DNA of 64,000 bases from Blepharisma japonicum (taxonomy: Eukaryota > Ciliophora > Heterotrichea > Heterotrichida > Blepharismidae), in NCBI GenBank assembly GCA_949751835.1, contig CATKHK010000031.1, positions 310,001 to 374,000 of the forward strand, in the 5' to 3' direction. Numbering within the stretch: position 1 is the stretch's first letter; each line of letters starts with the position of its first letter. A model generated the notes under the pieces. That model was not told the origin of the DNA. It searched no databases and saw only the letters and a list, made by a program, of their open reading frames with translations. A program made the position numbers and the translations under genes. Shown piece by piece: positions 55,490 through 64,000 of this stretch.

Positions 55490-56359
55490 ATGGACAGCCA
55501 CCGCAACTACAACAACAACCATAGCAGGCAATCATATGGATCATCAAGAAGATTCCCTCAACGCTATGGAATGGACAATTCTTCTCATATGGTTCATGAG
55601 TCACCATCTAGAGAACTAAATGGCCATTGAAAAAATAGAGGAGAGTCTAACTACAACCAGTGCCAAAACTTCGAAGATGCGCCTTATAAGCGTAGAAAAG
55701 TTGACGGCTATCAAAACCATAGAGATCAGCCTGCTGAAGAGAAATCATCAGCTTTCAATCGTGGAAACCAATCTAACTATTCCAGAGCTTCAGAGCCTAG
55801 AGATAATAAGTCTTTTCAAAGAGGAAGATCTGCTCCAAGAGATGATAGAGACTCCAACAATTTCAGAAGAGAAAACAATTTTAAAAATTCCCAAGACAAT
55901 TGGGCAGCAAACCGTTCTAATGACTGAAACGCTGATAATGGTGACAGAAGACAAGCAAGATCCCAGTCAGCCCAAAGAAGCTTCAGAAGCAACCGTAACT
56001 ATGTCCATGAACCTATTAACAGCAAATATTTCAAAAACATCCAAAATAATAGAAATGGGGGCGGAAAATTTAATGATAAAAATAATGGAGACAACTATAT
56101 GAAAAATGATGATAATAGAGGGAATGGTAGGGGCTGCAACCAGTGATCAAATGGATACCAAAAGAAAGGCCAAGATAGCCAGGGGCAAGAAAATAAGAGG
56201 AAACTAAGAGTAGACTTCCCAGCAATTTTTAGCTGCCAATTTCCTTTTTTGAACTCCCCAGAAAGAGAAGATAAAGACTCAAAGGGATTTGATAAAGACA
56301 AGCATGAAGCAATTTCTGAAGTTTCTCCTCAAGTCCATGAAGAAGTTATTCAAGCTTAA
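55490..56359 (+). CDS. Arg/Asn/Ser/Gly-rich disordered protein, probably RNA-binding
   Basis: 289 residues from ATG at 55490 to TAA. Three TGA=Trp codons break the frame under the standard code, which is why it is easily missed. The first ~220 residues are almost entirely Arg, Asn, Ser, Asp, Gly, Gln and Tyr (SRQSYGSSRRFPQRYGMD, FQRGRSAPRDDRD, NRNGGGKFND), with a basic cluster (APYKRRKVDG) that may be a nuclear signal. The last ~60 residues are ordered-looking (LRVDFPAIFSCQFPFLNS). Composition is like RGG/RNG RNA-binding and condensate proteins; this is inference from composition only. Confidence 0.75.
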
Positions 56360-56412
56360 TTTTAATAGATTAATTTTAGATTTATTTTTGCTTATAAAAT
56401 AATTTTTTAAAT

Positions 56413-57030
56413 ATGCTGGAAGAGAAATTACGCATACTGAATAAATACAGAAAGCCCAAAGGTCCAAGCTATAGAAAGCAGCTTGAAGAAATCGAGCTTA
56501 AACTAATCAAGCAAAAAAGAGTTTTTAAACTGCGTCGATATCCTTTCTCAGTATGGATTTTAAGCTTTATTTTTTGCTTGACATCTACTTTTTTACTATT
56601 GAATTTGCATTTTAATATAGAAATGTTTGAAGGATACACAGGCAGTCATTGGTTACAATATACAGTAATTATTGTTTTTTATATATTATCTGGAATGGCC
56701 TTTATTTTGGCAAAAATTGAGGTGGCTGTTTTTAATAAGGACGAAAAAAGGTTTGATTATAATAAATATTATTTGATATTTTTCAGGTGAAAGCAATTTT
56801 CATGTAAAATATCAGAAATTGCCGACGTTGGGCTACAAAAGGATGGATTTGTGATGGATTATTCGGACACAACTTATTATAGGATTATTATTTATTTTGG
56901 GTATGAAAAGCCGTTGAAAATTTTAGAAACTAGGGACCAAAGTAAAGCTGTGAGAAAGCTTAAGGAAATTAGGGCGTTTTTGGATCTTGATGGGCAACTT
57001 CAGATTAATGATAAAAGCTATATAAATTAG
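56413..57030 (+). CDS. Small membrane protein with two helices and a PH-like tail
   Basis: 205 residues, one TGA=Trp. A basic helical N-terminus (KLRILNKYRKPKGPSYRKQLEE) precedes two membrane helices (VWILSFIFCLTSTFLLLNLH, ~45-65, and YTVIIVFYILSGMAFILA, ~80-98). A beta-rich region follows (AVFNKDEKRFDYNKYYLIFFRW..CKISEIADVGLQ), reminiscent of small two-helix proteins with a bacterial-PH-like domain. Family not identified. It starts 53 bp after the upstream gene's stop, in the same direction. Confidence 0.75.
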
Positions 57031-57126
57031 AATAATAAAGTTAGATTTATTTAAAAAATTATTATCCAAAAAGGCCTTCGGATTACGAAATCAATAATTC
57101 ATGAAAAATTGGTAATTTCATTGAAA

Positions 57127-57849
57127 TTACACATTTGTATCAATTTTCAAATTGCTATTTTTATTGAGCCTTATCGTAAAATGCCTATTTTTTACATGCA
57201 CAATTGGAATGCAAGGCTTAAACTCCTCTATATCTTCCTCAATCCCCATTTTCTTTTTCTCCTCAATTTTTTCAATTTTTTTCAATGTATTCCTCAATAC
57301 TTTATTTATATTTGCCACCCTCGAATTTGGCCTTGATTTATACAAAAAATGATCTCTTTTGCCTTCCAGCAAAAAATCTGAGTTGTCTTTGAAATAGTCA
57401 ATTTTTGGTGTTTTTATTCCTCTGTAGCTTTCATTAATTTGAGCTATAAATTCCGGCTTTCTAAAGCTAAAGACTATTCTATGCTGTTGAGCTGTAGGAG
57501 AATACGATCTGCAAAAGCTTTTGTCTCTATATGAAATTGCTGAGATTGATTTGTTGAGACCCTCTTTTAAGTCAGTATTAGCTCTTTTTATTATTTTTTT
57601 TGAGCTAAATCGATTCTTAAACACATTTCTTGGCGGTTTCAGCGAAACTTGTGTATAAGCATGCAGCCTTATTGGTGGGCTTAATTCTTGCTCTGATTTA
57701 AAATCAAATGTTAAAGAATAGTCAACGGTCGCGAGATGATTATTTTTTGGTGAAATTTGGAAATTTTTAAAGTTCTTATTGCTGTCAGTTTGATCATTGG
57801 TAGGAGAAACTCTATATATTTGTTTGCGAAGAAGTTTAATTGCTTCCAT
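57127..57849 (-). CDS. Unknown basic protein, 240 aa
   Basis: Complete open frame without TGA. Basic and polar, with motifs such as PPRNVFKNRFSSKKIIKRA and KVLRNTLKKIEKIEEKKK, the latter a short coiled coil. No family recognised. Convergent with the upstream two-helix gene (96 bp) and divergent from the next gene (153 bp between starts). Confidence 0.65.
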   Translation of the reverse strand: MEAIKLLRKQIYRVSPTNDQTDSNKNFKNFQISPKNNHLATVDYSLTFDFKSEQELSPPIRLHAYTQVSLKPPRNVFKNRFSSKKIIKRANTDLKEGLNKSISAISYRDKSFCRSYSPTAQQHRIVFSFRKPEFIAQINESYRGIKTPKIDYFKDNSDFLLEGKRDHFLYKSRPNSRVANINKVLRNTLKKIEKIEEKKKMGIEEDIEEFKPCIPIVHVKNRHFTIRLNKNSNLKIDTNV

Positions 57850-58002
57850 TTAATTACAATAATAATGCCATATAAGTTAAAATAACTAATAAACCGAATA
57901 ATATCTATAATACAGGTATATGCCAATATTTTGCATCTGTTTCTATAAAACTAACTCTATATTTCCAAATTCTTTTATCTGAGACAGACTAACTTATATA
58001 AA

Positions 58003-58743
58003 ATGGAGGAACAAAATGATCAACAAAATCAAGTCGATAATAAAATTTCACCAGATCAATCCTCTAGTGAAATAATAGAAAACCCATCCAACGATAAAAA
58101 TGAAACCTTTAGTAATGATGCAATTGTTAATAACCAAATTATTGAAAAATCCAAACCCTCATGTTTTCAATTATCAAGCGAAGCTCCGAAGCCTGAAAGC
58201 CCACCTTCAGCTTGGGTTTGTGATGGGAAAAAAGAAAATAATACGGAGCATACCAACCAGCATAATGTAGAAATCCACGAATTTGAATGCAATGGTGGGA
58301 ACGATAAGGGCGCAAAAAAAAAGGCAACAGAAGGAAAAAAAGCGAAAGATGATACAGAGATTAATCAGCCGAGTGGAGCTGAACAAGAAATATCGACAAA
58401 GCTGGCGAGTTCTCATGGGTTTATATACTCGAAATCAGTAGAATTTAGAAAATTAACCCCGAGAGCTCAGCCGAATCAGATTCATTATGCTAGGCCAGAC
58501 CCTTTTCAGCAATTAGTCAATTTAAGGACTCCTTCTGGGACATTGACTAGTAATGAAGGTGAGAAAATCCAGGATGTAATTGAACAAGTTAATGAAAACC
58601 ATAGAGAAGAAGCACGATTGGTTGCAAATAAGCATAGTCATATATCATCCTTAAAGAGTTTTATTGACGATGATATAAAATTCAACGAAAATCATGACGA
58701 AAGACATGTGAGAACTCCTTGTTTTAAATGTATTGTGCAATAA
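58003..58743 (+). CDS. Unknown acidic/polar disordered protein
   Basis: 246 residues, no TGA or intron needed. Rich in Asn, Gln, Glu, Ser and Asp; a Lys run near 100-115 (GAKKKATEGKKAKDD). The middle (SKSVEFRKLTPRAQPNQIHYARPDPFQQL) is the only segment that looks ordered. The end HVRTPCFKCIVQ has two Cys; the last four residues CIVQ fit a CaaX farnesylation box (Cys, two aliphatic residues, Gln), so prenylation is possible. Function unknown. Confidence 0.65.
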   Translation: MEEQNDQQNQVDNKISPDQSSSEIIENPSNDKNETFSNDAIVNNQIIEKSKPSCFQLSSEAPKPESPPSAWVCDGKKENNTEHTNQHNVEIHEFECNGGNDKGAKKKATEGKKAKDDTEINQPSGAEQEISTKLASSHGFIYSKSVEFRKLTPRAQPNQIHYARPDPFQQLVNLRTPSGTLTSNEGEKIQDVIEQVNENHREEARLVANKHSHISSLKSFIDDDIKFNENHDERHVRTPCFKCIVQ

Positions 58744-58788
58744 TAGCTGTAATAAAGATTATTCATTATTAAATAGTGGAAGTTTCAG

Positions 58789-60237
58789 TTATGACAATAA
58801 TGCTGCAATCTTGGGGTTTGATGTAATTTGCTTTAACTTTGCATCAAAAAGCCTGGATACTGTCGTAATCATTTCTTCTAGTGCTCCTAATCTTTCGTTT
58901 AATTGCGAAATTTCTGATTTTGTGGTCTTTTTAAACTCGAAAAATTGAGTTTTTAATTCCTGGTTTTCGCTCTCTAAACGGTTTAATTTTTCTAATAAAG
59001 TTTCTTCAAATTTTTCTTCTTCCTCCTTTTCTTCACTTTTTTCTTCAGGCTCCTCCTCAACTACTTCTCGTTTTGGCTCCTTAAAAGTAAAAAAATTCGG
59101 CTCTTCCTGTATTTGAAAATTATCATCAATTTTCGCAATTTCATCTTGAAAAGAAGGTGGATCCTCAGGCGGCGCTGTTTTTGATGGTTTTTTAGCCGCG
59201 ACTTCAATTATCGGCCCATCGTTTAAGTTTCCTGCCGCTTTAAAAAAATTGGGATTAATTTGCCCTTTAAACATCGACTTCGGCTTTGGCTGCTCTGAAT
59301 GTTTTCCTTCATTTCTCCCAGGAGAGCTCTCAATTGCCAAATTTTTATATAAAGAAATTGCTTCTAAAGCAGAATCTCTAACTGGCTTAATTTTATCCGT
59401 CCTTGCTTTATTTAGCAACTGCATAACTTCTGAAGCAAAAGGTACTACAGAGTTCGGGATCACTGCAGCTAATGTATAAAGGGCATCTAAAGCTTGTTTT
59501 CGTGTCGCAAAATCTTCATCTGTAGCGCTTTGTAAAAGGGCTGGAAAATAACTCGCAGCATAAGGAGCAAAATCTTGTTCTATTGAGAGGATTAAAGATA
59601 TTGAAGCTTCTATTAGTTGGCCTGTAGCTTTGCAGTTCGAGGAGTTCAAATATTCAAGGATTTTTGCAGAAAGTTTTGGTAGCATGAATTTTAAACACTC
59701 TATAGGGGAATGCTGGATTATTTTGACTAGGCAATGAGCTGAACAAATTTGGACGTTTTTGTTATTTGCAGAGAGGTTTTGGAAGAGAGGCTTGAGAATT
59801 AGTGTTAGCTGATTACAAGAGCTGGGGAGATCAGGAAGAGTGTGCAGGGTGTTGTGAATTATCATACCAAATGTAGAGCTTATTGCATCAAAAAGATGAG
59901 GGTTTGCTTCTTTAAGCTTTTTTTGTAATGTATTAAGCACTCTTGGAATAAAGGGTATCATATTCCCTTCTAAAACTTCAGCCATATAACCATAAAGCTT
60001 TACAAACTCCTTCTTATGAACTGGCGTCAAAGTATGCTCATTGACCCCATTAAGCGTATTTAAAAAAATTGTGATTTTTTCATCTGAAGTCGAATTTTGC
60101 TCAAGTAAAGACTTTATCTCATCTAAAGCAGTTTGCTGGGTGTCTAATGCTCCTAGTCTTCCTAGTGCGCTTTGGACTGCCATTTGAAAATCTGTGCCAT
60201 GCATAGATCCTTCCCTTCTTGGTTTCATATTATTCAT
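58789..60237 (-). CDS. TORTIFOLIA1/SPIRAL2-like TOG protein
   Basis: 482 residues, no intron. The N-terminal ~280 residues are HEAT repeats: ALGRLGALDTQQTALDEIKSL, IPRVLNTLQKKLKEANPHLFD, then TRKQALDALYTLAAVIPN and the hallmark DKIKPVRDSALEAISLYK, which matches the TOR1/SPR2 family motif DKVKPVRD. The middle is Lys/Pro-rich and acidic (~300-410) and the C-terminus is a coiled coil (KLNRLESENQELKTQFFEFK). In plants this family controls cortical microtubule ends. Its start codon follows the stop of OTU gene 1 by only 18 bp. Confidence 0.75.
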   Translation of the reverse strand: MNNMKPRREGSMHGTDFQMAVQSALGRLGALDTQQTALDEIKSLLEQNSTSDEKITIFLNTLNGVNEHTLTPVHKKEFVKLYGYMAEVLEGNMIPFIPRVLNTLQKKLKEANPHLFDAISSTFGMIIHNTLHTLPDLPSSCNQLTLILKPLFQNLSANNKNVQICSAHCLVKIIQHSPIECLKFMLPKLSAKILEYLNSSNCKATGQLIEASISLILSIEQDFAPYAASYFPALLQSATDEDFATRKQALDALYTLAAVIPNSVVPFASEVMQLLNKARTDKIKPVRDSALEAISLYKNLAIESSPGRNEGKHSEQPKPKSMFKGQINPNFFKAAGNLNDGPIIEVAAKKPSKTAPPEDPPSFQDEIAKIDDNFQIQEEPNFFTFKEPKREVVEEEPEEKSEEKEEEEKFEETLLEKLNRLESENQELKTQFFEFKKTTKSEISQLNERLGALEEMITTVSRLFDAKLKQITSNPKIAALLS

Positions 60238-60255
60238 ATATAATATTTAATTTAT

Positions 60256-61290
60256 TTAAAATTGTGAATTTAATATATATTCAATCATTAAATTTGGGTC
60301 ATCGCCTACTGCAAGTCACGCATTCATTGCCTGTTCCATGGTAAACCCTGACTCCATTACAATTTTTATGCTTGGGTTTAAAAAGTTTTTGGAAACTTCA
60401 CTTTTGTTATCTTTAACTGCCTTGCTTATTAAATCTTCTTCCTCTTTGTTTCTTTCTCCTTGCATGCTTAGCTGCATTGCCATTCTCAATTGAGTGTCAT
60501 CGTCCCCTCTTTTTGACTCTTCAATAGCCTGCATAAGTATCTGCTCTTCATTTTGCTGATTTAGGGACATCTCTATAGCTACATCTATACTGTTTCCTTG
60601 GCTGTTTTGAAGAGAAATTCTTAAAGCTTCTTCTAAATCCGTTTGTGCTGAATTATCAAAACCTTCTCTTGCCCTTCTTATATTTTCATGCCTTGGCTCT
60701 AAACCTAAGCTAATCCTTTTCGTTAGCTGAATCCTAATATCTTCAAATTGTCCAGGATTACTTGTTAGCAATGGTTGGTGCCCATCTTTGTTTACAATAG
60801 AGTTATAATGAGAATTCCCATGGTATGCAAGCCTAATTGGGGTTCCTTCCCCATAGCTTTCATGAAAAGTTCTCATAGGCTGGTTATTATATGCGTAAAT
60901 TTCAATAGATCTGTCATATATCTCTGATATTGCTTCTATTTCTATATCATCTCCCCACGCTCCATTTTGGCTTTGATGGGAAACATATTCATCAAATCCT
61001 GCATCTCCACCTACAATAAATTGTGAAAAATATTCTCTTTCAATGCCTATATAATTAAGCGCAGCTTGTCTTATTATTCCATGATACTGTGTGCTCCCAT
61101 ACAGCTGATGTGACACCGACCTAAACAAGCAGTTCCCATCTCCTTCAACTGGGACTATTGAAAGGTCTCTTTCTCTTAAAGCAATAATAAAATTGCCTTC
61201 TCTACCTTCACTAAAATTTTGGCTAACTATATTTGTCTGGATTTCTTTAGGTCTGCTGGGGTCATATTTTCCTATGTTTTCTTGCACCAT
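60256..61290 (-). CDS. OTU deubiquitinase with UIM array (tandem copy 1)
   Basis: 344 residues, one TGA=Trp near the end. The OTU domain (~42-168) has VEGDGNCLFRS with catalytic Cys54 and Asp51, and NSHYNSI with His161. The segment RSIEIYAYNNQPMRTFHESYG...PIRLAYHG is closest to OTUD5. C-terminal to it are about four UIM-like helices (LEEALRISLQN, DVAIEMSLNQQ, LMQAIEESKRG, LRMAMQLSMQGE). A UBA-like end follows (IKIVMESGFTMEQAMNAW...MIEYILNSQF). It cleaves ubiquitin chains, with the UIMs reading chain length or type; specificity unknown. It is ~80% similar by eye to the next gene. Confidence 0.9.
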
Positions 61291-61450
61291 GTCGTGTTAA
61301 AATTATAGATTCTCAAATGTTAAAGCAGCAGAGAAAACTTTAGTTATAAATAGAATGTATCAGAATTGATTCAAATAAGTAAATGAGTAAGAAAATGGTA
61401 CTCTTTTATATAGAATTTAAGTTGGTAACTAAATAAAACTTAAATTTTAT

Positions 61451-62482
61451 TTAAAATTGGGAATTTAATATGTATTCAATCATTAATTTTGGATCATCTC
61501 CTACCACAGTTCACGCTCCCAGTGCTTGTGTTATAGTAAACCCTGAATCCACTACAATTTGTATGCTTGGGCTGAAAAAATTCTGGGAAACTGCCCTTTT
61601 GCTTTCTTCCATTGCCATTCTTATTAAGTCTTCTTCTTGTTTTCTTTCCCCTTGCATGCTTAATTCCATTGCCATTTTCAACTCAGCGTCATCGTCTCCG
61701 ATTTTTGATTCCTCAATAGCCTGCCTAATTATCTGCTCTTCAGTATGCTCATTTAGGGACATCTCAATAGCTGCGTCTACATTATTTCCTTGGCCATTTT
61801 GAAGAGACATACTTAAAGTGTGCTCTAAATCTGTTTGTGCTGAATTATCAAAGCCTTCTCTTGCCCTTCTTATATTTTCATGTCTTGGTTCTAAGCCCTC
61901 GCTAATCCTTTTTGCAAGCTGAATCCTATTTTTTTCAAATTGTCCAGGATTGCTTGTTAGCAATGGTGCATGCCCATCCTTGTTTACAATAGAGTTATAA
62001 TGAGAATTCCCATGGTACGCAAGCCTAATTGGGGTTCCTTCTCCATAGCTTTCATGAAAAGTCTTCATAGGCTGGTTATTATATGCGTAAATTTCAATAG
62101 GCCTATCATATAGCTCTGATATTGCTTCGATTTCTATATCATCTCCCCATGCTCCATTTTGGCTTTGGTAGGAAACATATTCATCAAATCCTGCATTTCC
62201 ACCTTCAATAAATTGTGAAAAATATTCTCTTTCAATGCTTATATAATTAAGCGCAGCTTGTCTTACTACTCCATGATACTGTGTTTTTCCATACAGTTGA
62301 TGTGACACTGATCTAAACAAACAATTCCCATCCGCTTCAACTGGGACTATTAAAAAGTCTCTTTCCATCAAAATTCTCATAAAATTGCCTTCTCGTCCCT
62401 CATTAAAATCCTGGCTAACGATATTTGTCTGGATTTCTTTAGGCTTACTGGGGTTAGATTTTCCTATGTACTTTTGCACCAT
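61451..62482 (-). CDS. OTU deubiquitinase with UIM array (tandem copy 2)
   Basis: 343 residues, same layout as its neighbour: OTU domain with VEADGNCLFRS (Cys54) and NSHYNSI (His161), UIM-like helices (LEHTLSMSLQN, DAAIEMSLNEH, IRQAIEESKIG, LKMAMELSMQGE, LIRMAMEESKR) and a UBA-like end (IQIVVDSGFTITQALGAW...). The catalytic residues are kept in both copies; the UIM region differs most. This is a recent tandem duplication with 160 bp between copies. The extra C-terminal helix here is closer to a UIM (MAMEESKR) than in copy 1. Confidence 0.9.
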
Positions 62483-62994
62483 ATTGTATCAGAATTATAA
62501 ACTATACTTATTTATAGATACAGACTGTTTTTTAGTGCAAATATTAATACGTTTTGACATATTCCATATAAATATTGGTCAATTGCTTTCTAGTAATATT
62601 TATTCGTAAATCTATATATAGAGTAGAGATGTACTCAAGAAATAAGATTAATTTTCTAATTAAGAATATACAAGGTATTTTTAATACGATAATTAGAAGA
62701 GCAGGCAATGCTTGCAGACATGTGCAAATACAAAAATTCTTTTAGGCTTAAGAAACATCAATAGAGCAGCAAATTGAAATAAAATCAGATAAAATTTATA
62801 AGAAAAATATATTCGAGTTTTGTTGCTAAAAATTTTTTATTAAATCTTATATAAGCAGAAACTATAATTGAAAAAATTAAAATTAACAGATGCAGTTACC
62901 AACAAGATTAATAAAAAGCACTTGAAGTATTCTTGCATCATATTGTATCTGAAGGTTTATAAATTAAGGGAATATATAAGAAATTTTACGATAA
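62483..62994. other. Intergenic region with a possible OTU-gene remnant
   Basis: About 510 bp of AT-rich DNA. Around 62930-62960 the sequence attcttgcatcatattgt with tctgaa after it resembles the start-codon region of OTU copy 2 (cttttgcaccatattgtatc near 62470). This may be the 5' edge of a third, heavily decayed OTU copy. Nothing else is recognisable. Confidence 0.35.
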
Positions 62995-63396
62995 TTAATT
63001 GTCTCCATGACTAAGCATGTATTTTGTCAATGCTTCTTCAGTGCGGGCGCCTTCATAAGTATCAATCTTTTCTCCATTCTTGAAAAGAATCATTGTAGGG
63101 TACCCTTTGATTTTCCATGCATCAGCGGATTCTCTTTCTACAGTCGCGTCAATTTCGGCCATTACGAGGGAAGGGTCGATTCCATAGAGGATTTCTCCTG
63201 CCTTTTTATATATAGGAGCGAGATGACGGCAATGGCCGCACCATGGAGCGTAGAATTTGATAAGAATTATTGGGTAATCTTTTATTGCTTTATCTATAGT
63301 AGCGTCAGTCAATGAAAGGATGCGGTTTTCTTCTTCCGCTACTGCAATGCAGAAAAAGCTGAGTAGAAATAAAGCTTTTAGAGTAGCTGAGACCAT
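62995..63396 (-). CDS. Single-domain protein disulfide isomerase-like protein
   Basis: 133 residues: signal peptide (residues 1-20, LFLLSFFCIAVAEE) followed by one thioredoxin domain with FYAPWCGHCRHLAP (active site CGHC at ~53-56), the buried acid region, cis-Pro (KGYPTMILF) and YEGARTEEAL. It catalyses disulfide formation or exchange in the ER. It ends SHGDN, with no KDEL-type retention signal seen, so it may be retained otherwise or secreted. Confidence 0.9.
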   Translation of the reverse strand: MVSATLKALFLLSFFCIAVAEEENRILSLTDATIDKAIKDYPIILIKFYAPWCGHCRHLAPIYKKAGEILYGIDPSLVMAEIDATVERESADAWKIKGYPTMILFKNGEKIDTYEGARTEEALTKYMLSHGDN

Positions 63397-63616
63397 TTAT
63401 AATTTTAAATAAAAATTCTTGCTAAAATAAATTGTATTATATGTGCCAGAATTTATAGAGTGTAATTGTCACTGAAATTGATTATTTAACTTAAGAAAAT
63501 TAAAAAATTAATAATTGAAGAAGTTTTAATAATTATAAAGAATAATAAATCTAAAATCACTTATAAGTAGTTTTGGAATATTTAATTTCGTGATAAAACT
63601 AAATTAATTAATTAAG
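63397..63616. other. AT-rich intergenic DNA
   Basis: About 220 bp between the PDI gene and the broken coding stretch at the edge; nothing recognised. Confidence 0.5.
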
Positions 63617-63889
63617 CTATTTATTTAAATAATTTTCAAAATGTCCTAAATCCATATTGAAATTATTGATTTTCCAACCATTTTCAGATTTTATAATAAT
63701 AAATGCCTGGACAATAAATTTTTATCTCTCTATAAAAACACTTCGATATTGAAGGATTTTCTTAGTACGGCCTTGATAGAAATAAGAAAATCAATGATTC
63801 CACGATCCTGATGGCACATTAAATAAAAATCATCAATATTGATAAACCAATCCTATGCATATTACATTGAGCACACAGTAGAGTCCCAT
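63617..63889 (-). pseudogene. Probable gene remnant, protein-like frame with one in-frame TAA
   Basis: On the minus strand a frame from ATG (63889) reads 55 codons, including several TGA=Trp, to a TAA (63722-63724). It continues open for 34 more codons to TAG (63617-63619). Both parts look like real protein (SYFYQGRTKKILQYRSVFIE; IIKSENGWKINNFNMDLG), and the second part resembles the last strands of NTF2-like domains. No 15- or 16-nt intron removes the TAA while keeping the frame. A decayed gene, an unusual intron or a sequencing error are all possible; I cannot choose. The N-terminal part looks truncated. Confidence 0.4.
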
Positions 63890-64000
63890 AAGTTATTGAT
63901 TTTCCTACCGATCCTATGACTTTTTATCCTATTCCCACAAAATTTTATCAAAAATCCAATTTCTTCTCCTCCATGCTGAGAATTAAAATTGGTTTAAGTC
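63890..64000. other. Right-edge sequence, unresolved
   Basis: The last ~110 bp may continue the remnant: the minus strand has an open run (GGEEIGFLIKFCGNRIK) in another frame. It also carries ttattgattttcc, a 13-mer that recurs at about 63664. Too little is visible to decide. Confidence 0.3.

Noticed and set aside
55620-56102. 160-codon plus-strand open frame
   Set aside because: It overlaps the Arg/Asn-rich gene (55490-56359) in another frame and has unlikely composition; the TGA-aware frame is far better.
57109-57352. Plus-strand open frames opposite the basic 240-residue gene
   Set aside because: They are Phe/Leu-rich mirror frames of the minus-strand gene's Lys/Glu codons.
1-64000. tRNA, rRNA or CRISPR-like features
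   Set aside because: No cloverleaf-like, rRNA-like or regularly spaced repeat sequences were recognised by eye.

Overview
The window looks like macronuclear (somatic) DNA of a heterotrich ciliate, most probably Blepharisma. Two things seen directly in the sequence support this. First, almost every long gene is interrupted by in-frame TGA codons that sit where a tryptophan is expected, while TAA and TAG end genes, so UGA is read as Trp. Second, eight introns could be placed from in-frame stops, and all are exactly 15 nt, of the form GTA...TAG. UGA=Trp plus 15-nt introns is the established combination for Blepharisma; Stentor shares the tiny introns but uses the standard code. The DNA is AT-rich and gene-dense: about 35 protein genes in 64 kb, mostly intronless, with intergenic gaps often under 100 bp and as small as 2 bp. 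Coordinates below were built by reading TGA as Trp and removing 15-nt introns where they interrupt the frame. A 15-nt intron in phase 1 without a stop keeps the frame and would be missed, so some hidden introns may remain.

Layout. 1-5176: a full-size ABCA-type ABC transporter running off the left edge. 5.7-6.6 kb: a decayed tandem copy of that gene's 5' end. 7.0-16.7 kb: an Ssn6/Cyc8-like TPR corepressor, two unknown proteins, a CDPK-like protein with a degraded kinase site, Integrator subunit 3 and a coiled-coil protein. 16.9-25.9 kb: RFC1 (clamp loader), the KEOPS subunit Cgi121, a WD40/ion-channel fusion, a coiled-coil protein and a double HMG-box-like protein. 26-36 kb: an unknown basic protein, splicing factor SF3B3, epsilon-tubulin, a short CEP131-like centriolar protein, the peroxisomal ether-lipid enzyme AGPS (with a PTS2 signal) and an unknown protein. 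36-41 kb: a decayed copy of the 3' end of a DnaJ/thioredoxin gene, an unusual kinase, and the intact DnaJ/thioredoxin gene. 41-52 kb: eIF3a, a tail-anchored coiled-coil protein, a TOGARAM/crescerin-like TOG-array protein and a 2-phosphoglycerate-kinase/LPA1-like protein. 52-64 kb: a LITAF-type zinc protein, a RING-H2 E3 ligase, several low-complexity unknown proteins, a TORTIFOLIA1-like TOG protein, a tandem pair of OTU deubiquitinases with UIM arrays, a single-domain PDI and a broken coding stretch at the right edge.

Most genes are eukaryotic housekeeping or ciliary/centriolar functions. I see no transposon, virus-like element, CRISPR array, rRNA or tRNA. The most interesting items are the decayed partial duplications beside their intact parents, the WD40-channel fusion, the two kinases lacking conserved catalytic residues, and the extreme compaction (2-20 bp between neighbouring coding ends).
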